Of a stretch of 64,000 bases of DNA, positions 61,328 to 64,000 are shown one piece after another; position 1 is the stretch's first letter, and each line of letters opens with the position of its first letter. This DNA is from an uncultured Sphingobacteriales bacterium (GTDB lineage: Bacteria > Bacteroidota > Bacteroidia > Chitinophagales > Chitinophagaceae). Location of the stretch: positions 18,135 to 82,134 of the forward strand of contig CALMQS010000089.1 in the NCBI GenBank assembly GCA_937871285.1, written 5' to 3'. Under the pieces are notes generated by a model. That model ran no database searches. It saw only the letters and a list, made by a program, of their open reading frames with translations, and was not told the origin of the DNA. A program made the translations under genes and the position numbers.

Positions 61328-64000
61328 TTATCCTTCTTCCACCACCAGCCAGGTAAACCCGCCGGCAGGGACTTCAACCGGCACCTCCGCTTCATAATTA
61401 TGATTCAGTGTATAGATCTTCGGGATGCCTTCCTGTTCTCTAATTTTTGCTACAGTTTTTAATCCGGTATAATATAAGGGTAACCGGAAAAAATTTTTGA
61501 TGGGCTGATCCGTAGGATTAAATATAATCGCCATCCCTCTGGTATCCAATTCCGGGTTCACATGGAACATCCCATCCAGGCTCCTGCCCGTTGGCCGTCC
61601 AATATGAATGATATCCGAAGTAAGGATACTCCTGTACTTTTTGAACCAGCCTGTCCACTTTTTTACCATCGCTTTTGTTTCCGGGGTATCATATAAGCGG
61701 TTACCCCTTACCGTAAACTGGCAACCACTGGCAAGATGCTGAAAAAGCCCCACTTCGTAGCGATCCATATTCTCCGAAAGTGGCTCCAGTCCGATACGGG
61801 GATCATTGGAGTAAAACCCCACCAACTGAAGCGTCATCCAGCCCATTGTTGGCGCCTTATGCCAGGTGCCGTCATAAATATATTGCCTCCCCAGCAACAA
61901 CTGCTGTTGCGGTGTAAGATTAGCGCTGGCTTCACGGTAACCCATACCAGTGGCAGCCTGCCCGTTTAAAAAATACCAGTCAGGCATAGGCGTATACATA
62001 TTCCGGCGTTGCAGCTCATGTATTACACTGGTTTGAAATTTCCATTGTTCCCATTGGGAATCATAATAATTGCGATGATGGGAATGATCAACCGCTGCAC
62101 ACGCGTCACCATGATAAGGGCCATCCACATTTAACGACATTAATCCTGTGGTGTCAAAAAATTTCCACATTTTAGGGTAGTATATATCCTGCCATTTACT
62201 GGCGATGCATACACTTTGCCCGAAAAAGCTGCCAGGCTTACCGGTAGCCGGGGCAATACAATCATATGCAGCGCCCCTTCCACGCGAAGCTACCTGCAGT
62301 TCGTAACCACCTGTTATAATGCCTTTGGTTTTTGCGTAATCCGCTACCTCTTTCCACAAAGACAGGTATGCCGGGGCAAGGTTATCATGACTGATTCCCG
62401 GCCACGCCATCACATCCAGCCTTTCAAACCCCAGCTCACTCATCTGGTCAATAAATTGTTTCAGTTTCACGGGATCTTGCGAAGTAATGCCGCCTGTGAG
62501 TAAGCTTTCGGATACCTGTGGCGCCAGCTTACGATATAACCTGCGGTTGGCTAAGGTTTGCCGCTCCTGGTCATCATTATCATGCAATAATTCAAATGTG
62601 CTGAAAGAATGAAACAGGGAATCGTTAGCCACATGAGCCGAAGGCCCAAAATGGAGTGTGCTCAGTAACAAGTTGAAATGCGGATTCTTCAGAAAAAGAT
62701 CTTCTGCGGGATTATGGGTGGCCCAGGTATTATAATCCGGGTCTACTACCCAATGCGTGGTACCGTATCCGAAACGGGCAGTGTTATTTTTATCATCAGA
62801 AGGATAAAGTGTGGAACCACTTGCTTCGGGCGTATTGTTAACCGCGGCGAAAGCATAATCGCTTTCCACATGCAGACGGCTTTCCTGGTCTTGTGATACT
62901 GCCAGTACCTCACATTCCATTTTATTCACCACAATTTCCCTTCCTTTATTATTTTTTACCGTTAGCCATTTACGGATAACCGGCATTCCTTCATACATTT
63001 CGTAGTGTACATCAATGGTTACCCCACTCATAGCGGCAGGTGGCTGGTAATGCATGATAATATATAATCCTTTTGGCGGCCACTCAGTATTTACCGCATT
63101 ATATTTAACCTGCCAGGGATAACGGGGTTCAGGATCTCTGATCTCCATTCCTGAAAAATAAAAAGCATTGGGTTCAGCAACGAGGGCTGTACACCATTGT
63201 TCAAGGAAATATGATTTTTCAGGTTGACCAATCAAACCACCTATATTATGCCAAACGCTGTCGAGCATCACCCGCGCTTCCGGCTTAACGGCACGAATAT
63301 ACTCTGCTTCATTAGATAAGTTTTTATAACTGATACAAGCAATATTACCCCCAATATAAAACGTTCTGCTCACCAGTCCATTGGTAAGCATAAGCTTTGC
63401 CGTTTCACCGTTACCGGCTTTTTGCAGTAATAATTTTACTTGTTGCTTAACCGGAGTAACCAGCCAATCTTCTTTTACCACCTCCGCATGCAATGCATTC
63501 ACCATTGTTACCTGCGGGAGCGCCGCTAATGATGCGATCAGCGATTTTTGCTTTTCAGTGGCCTGCTTTTGTTCTTTATGCAGTTCTTCCACATTAAGCA
63601 ATAAGTATTTTTTAGCATCAAATTTTGAAGCATATGTGCTTAACCTTGCGGCATAAATCAACCCATTAAAATTGGCATTATTACCTGCATTAGCCAAAGA
63701 AAAATTATCAGCTATTTGTTTTGATAATCGAAACTTACCTTTCCTCTTCCCGTTGACATATAGGTTTCCGTTGCCATTTTCATTTACCAATGCCAGGTGT
63801 ATCCATACTTCCGGCGTAACCGGCGCCATTACATAAGATGCTTTGCCATCAACAACAGCCACCCAGTTAGATCCCTGCTGCGCGATGACGTACCCCTTTG
63901 AAAGGTTTCCGAAAGCCGCCACGCCAAAATTTGTTCCCTGATGCCCATCATTGTTATTAAGCGTAATTGCTTTTACCCAGGTTTCTAAAATAAATTTCCC
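61328..64000 (-). CDS. Putative glycosidase with N-terminal LamG-like domain (5' end outside window)
   Basis: The frame stays open to the right edge of the window, so the first residues are missing; the GTG at 63922 is inside a LamG-like domain (EIWIHLALVNENGNGNLYVN region) and is not the real start. After the LamG comes the same protein as at 47976-50807: LTNGLVSRTFYIGG strand, then VDGPYHGDACAAVDHSHHRN and MPDWYFLNGQAATGMGYREA, then TMGWMTLQLVGFY. The C-terminus is LPLYYTGLKTVAKIREQEGI-like beta structure. The paralogue carries the LamG-type domain inside its sequence rather than at the N-terminus. Substrate unknown; same cluster as the fucosidase. Confidence 0.82.
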   Translation of the reverse strand, partial: GKFILETWVKAITLNNNDGHQGTNFGVAAFGNLSKGYVIAQQGSNWVAVVDGKASYVMAPVTPEVWIHLALVNENGNGNLYVNGKRKGKFRLSKQIADNFSLANAGNNANFNGLIYAARLSTYASKFDAKKYLLLNVEELHKEQKQATEKQKSLIASLAALPQVTMVNALHAEVVKEDWLVTPVKQQVKLLLQKAGNGETAKLMLTNGLVSRTFYIGGNIACISYKNLSNEAEYIRAVKPEARVMLDSVWHNIGGLIGQPEKSYFLEQWCTALVAEPNAFYFSGMEIRDPEPRYPWQVKYNAVNTEWPPKGLYIIMHYQPPAAMSGVTIDVHYEMYEGMPVIRKWLTVKNNKGREIVVNKMECEVLAVSQDQESRLHVESDYAFAAVNNTPEASGSTLYPSDDKNNTARFGYGTTHWVVDPDYNTWATHNPAEDLFLKNPHFNLLLSTLHFGPSAHVANDSLFHSFSTFELLHDNDDQERQTLANRRLYRKLAPQVSESLLTGGITSQDPVKLKQFIDQMSELGFERLDVMAWPGISHDNLAPAYLSLWKEVADYAKTKGIITGGYELQVASRGRGAAYDCIAPATGKPGSFFGQSVCIASKWQDIYYPKMWKFFDTTGLMSLNVDGPYHGDACAAVDHSHHRNYYDSQWEQWKFQTSVIHELQRRNMYTPMPDWYFLNGQAATGMGYREASANLTPQQQLLLGRQYIYDGTWHKAPTMGWMTLQLVGFYSNDPRIGLEPLSENMDRYEVGLFQHLASGCQFTVRGNRLYDTPETKAMVKKWTGWFKKYRSILTSDIIHIGRPTGRSLDGMFHVNPELDTRGMAIIFNPTDQPIKNFFRLPLYYTGLKTVAKIREQEGIPKIYTLNHNYEAEVPVEVPAGGFTWLVVEEG

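Noticed and set aside
1..64000. tRNA or rRNA genes
   Set aside because: I scanned for T-loop-like GGTTCGANNCC and rRNA signatures by eye and found none in a suitable context; a covariance-model scan was not possible.

Overview
The window reads as a chromosomal segment of a Bacteroidota bacterium, most likely in or near Chitinophagaceae. This rests on three things seen in the sequence: promoter boxes of the TAnnTTTG type at 7046-7053 and 30289-30296, an outer-membrane TonB/beta-barrel receptor with many secreted or lipoprotein glycosidases, and typical Bacteroidota intergenic repeats. No rRNA, tRNA, CRISPR or prophage was seen.

Layout. (1) 1-5934, plus strand: a tetrameric sarcosine oxidase operon soxB-soxD-soxA-soxG, preceded by the C-terminal GcvT-like part of a further demethylating dehydrogenase. 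This block is visibly richer in G+C than what follows. (2) 5912-8143: an AraC-type and a LacI-type regulator, with two matching LacI-like operators between them. (3) 8174-19712: a sugar-acid catabolic cluster with a hexuronate-type MFS transporter, Gfo/Idh/MocA oxidoreductase, two-lobed hydrolase, D-galactonate dehydratase, SDR, cysteine hydrolase-ThuA fusion, SMP-30 lactonase and zinc alcohol dehydrogenase. The likely theme is non-phosphorylative oxidation of an aldose through lactone and aldonate to a 2-keto-3-deoxy acid. (4) 20306-27334: a second two-lobed hydrolase, an outer-membrane receptor, a small DUF6686-like protein and an Nramp-related transporter without the usual metal-site motif.

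(5) 27372-41131, minus strand: the most distinctive region. A family 2A encapsulin shell gene and its cysteine desulfurase cargo gene overlap. They are preceded by a clear promoter with a 25-bp palindrome, then by a decayed serine O-acetyltransferase (cysE) pseudogene, then by two giant cytosolic proteins (1484 and 1864 aa) that I do not recognise. Known family 2A systems store sulfur inside the shell using the desulfurase; the giant pair next to one is the best candidate for something undescribed.

(6) 41369-42158: a REP-associated tyrosine transposase (RAYT) flanked by its REP-like hairpins, with more copies elsewhere in the window. (7) 42193-44313: an orphan TPR sensor histidine kinase. (8) 44958-64000, minus strand: a glycan-degradation cluster read from beyond the right edge: two paralogous putative glycosidases, a DUF6067 protein, a TIM-barrel lipoprotein, a metallophosphoesterase, a glycosidase-like protein, a DUF4838 protein, a GH29 fucosidase and a second Gfo/Idh oxidoreductase. 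It has no SusC/SusD pair in view. A 232-bp MITE-like element with perfect 21-bp terminal inverted repeats and a 9-bp target duplication sits in this cluster at 58095-58326.

All function calls come from reading protein motifs and overall resemblance; no database search was run.
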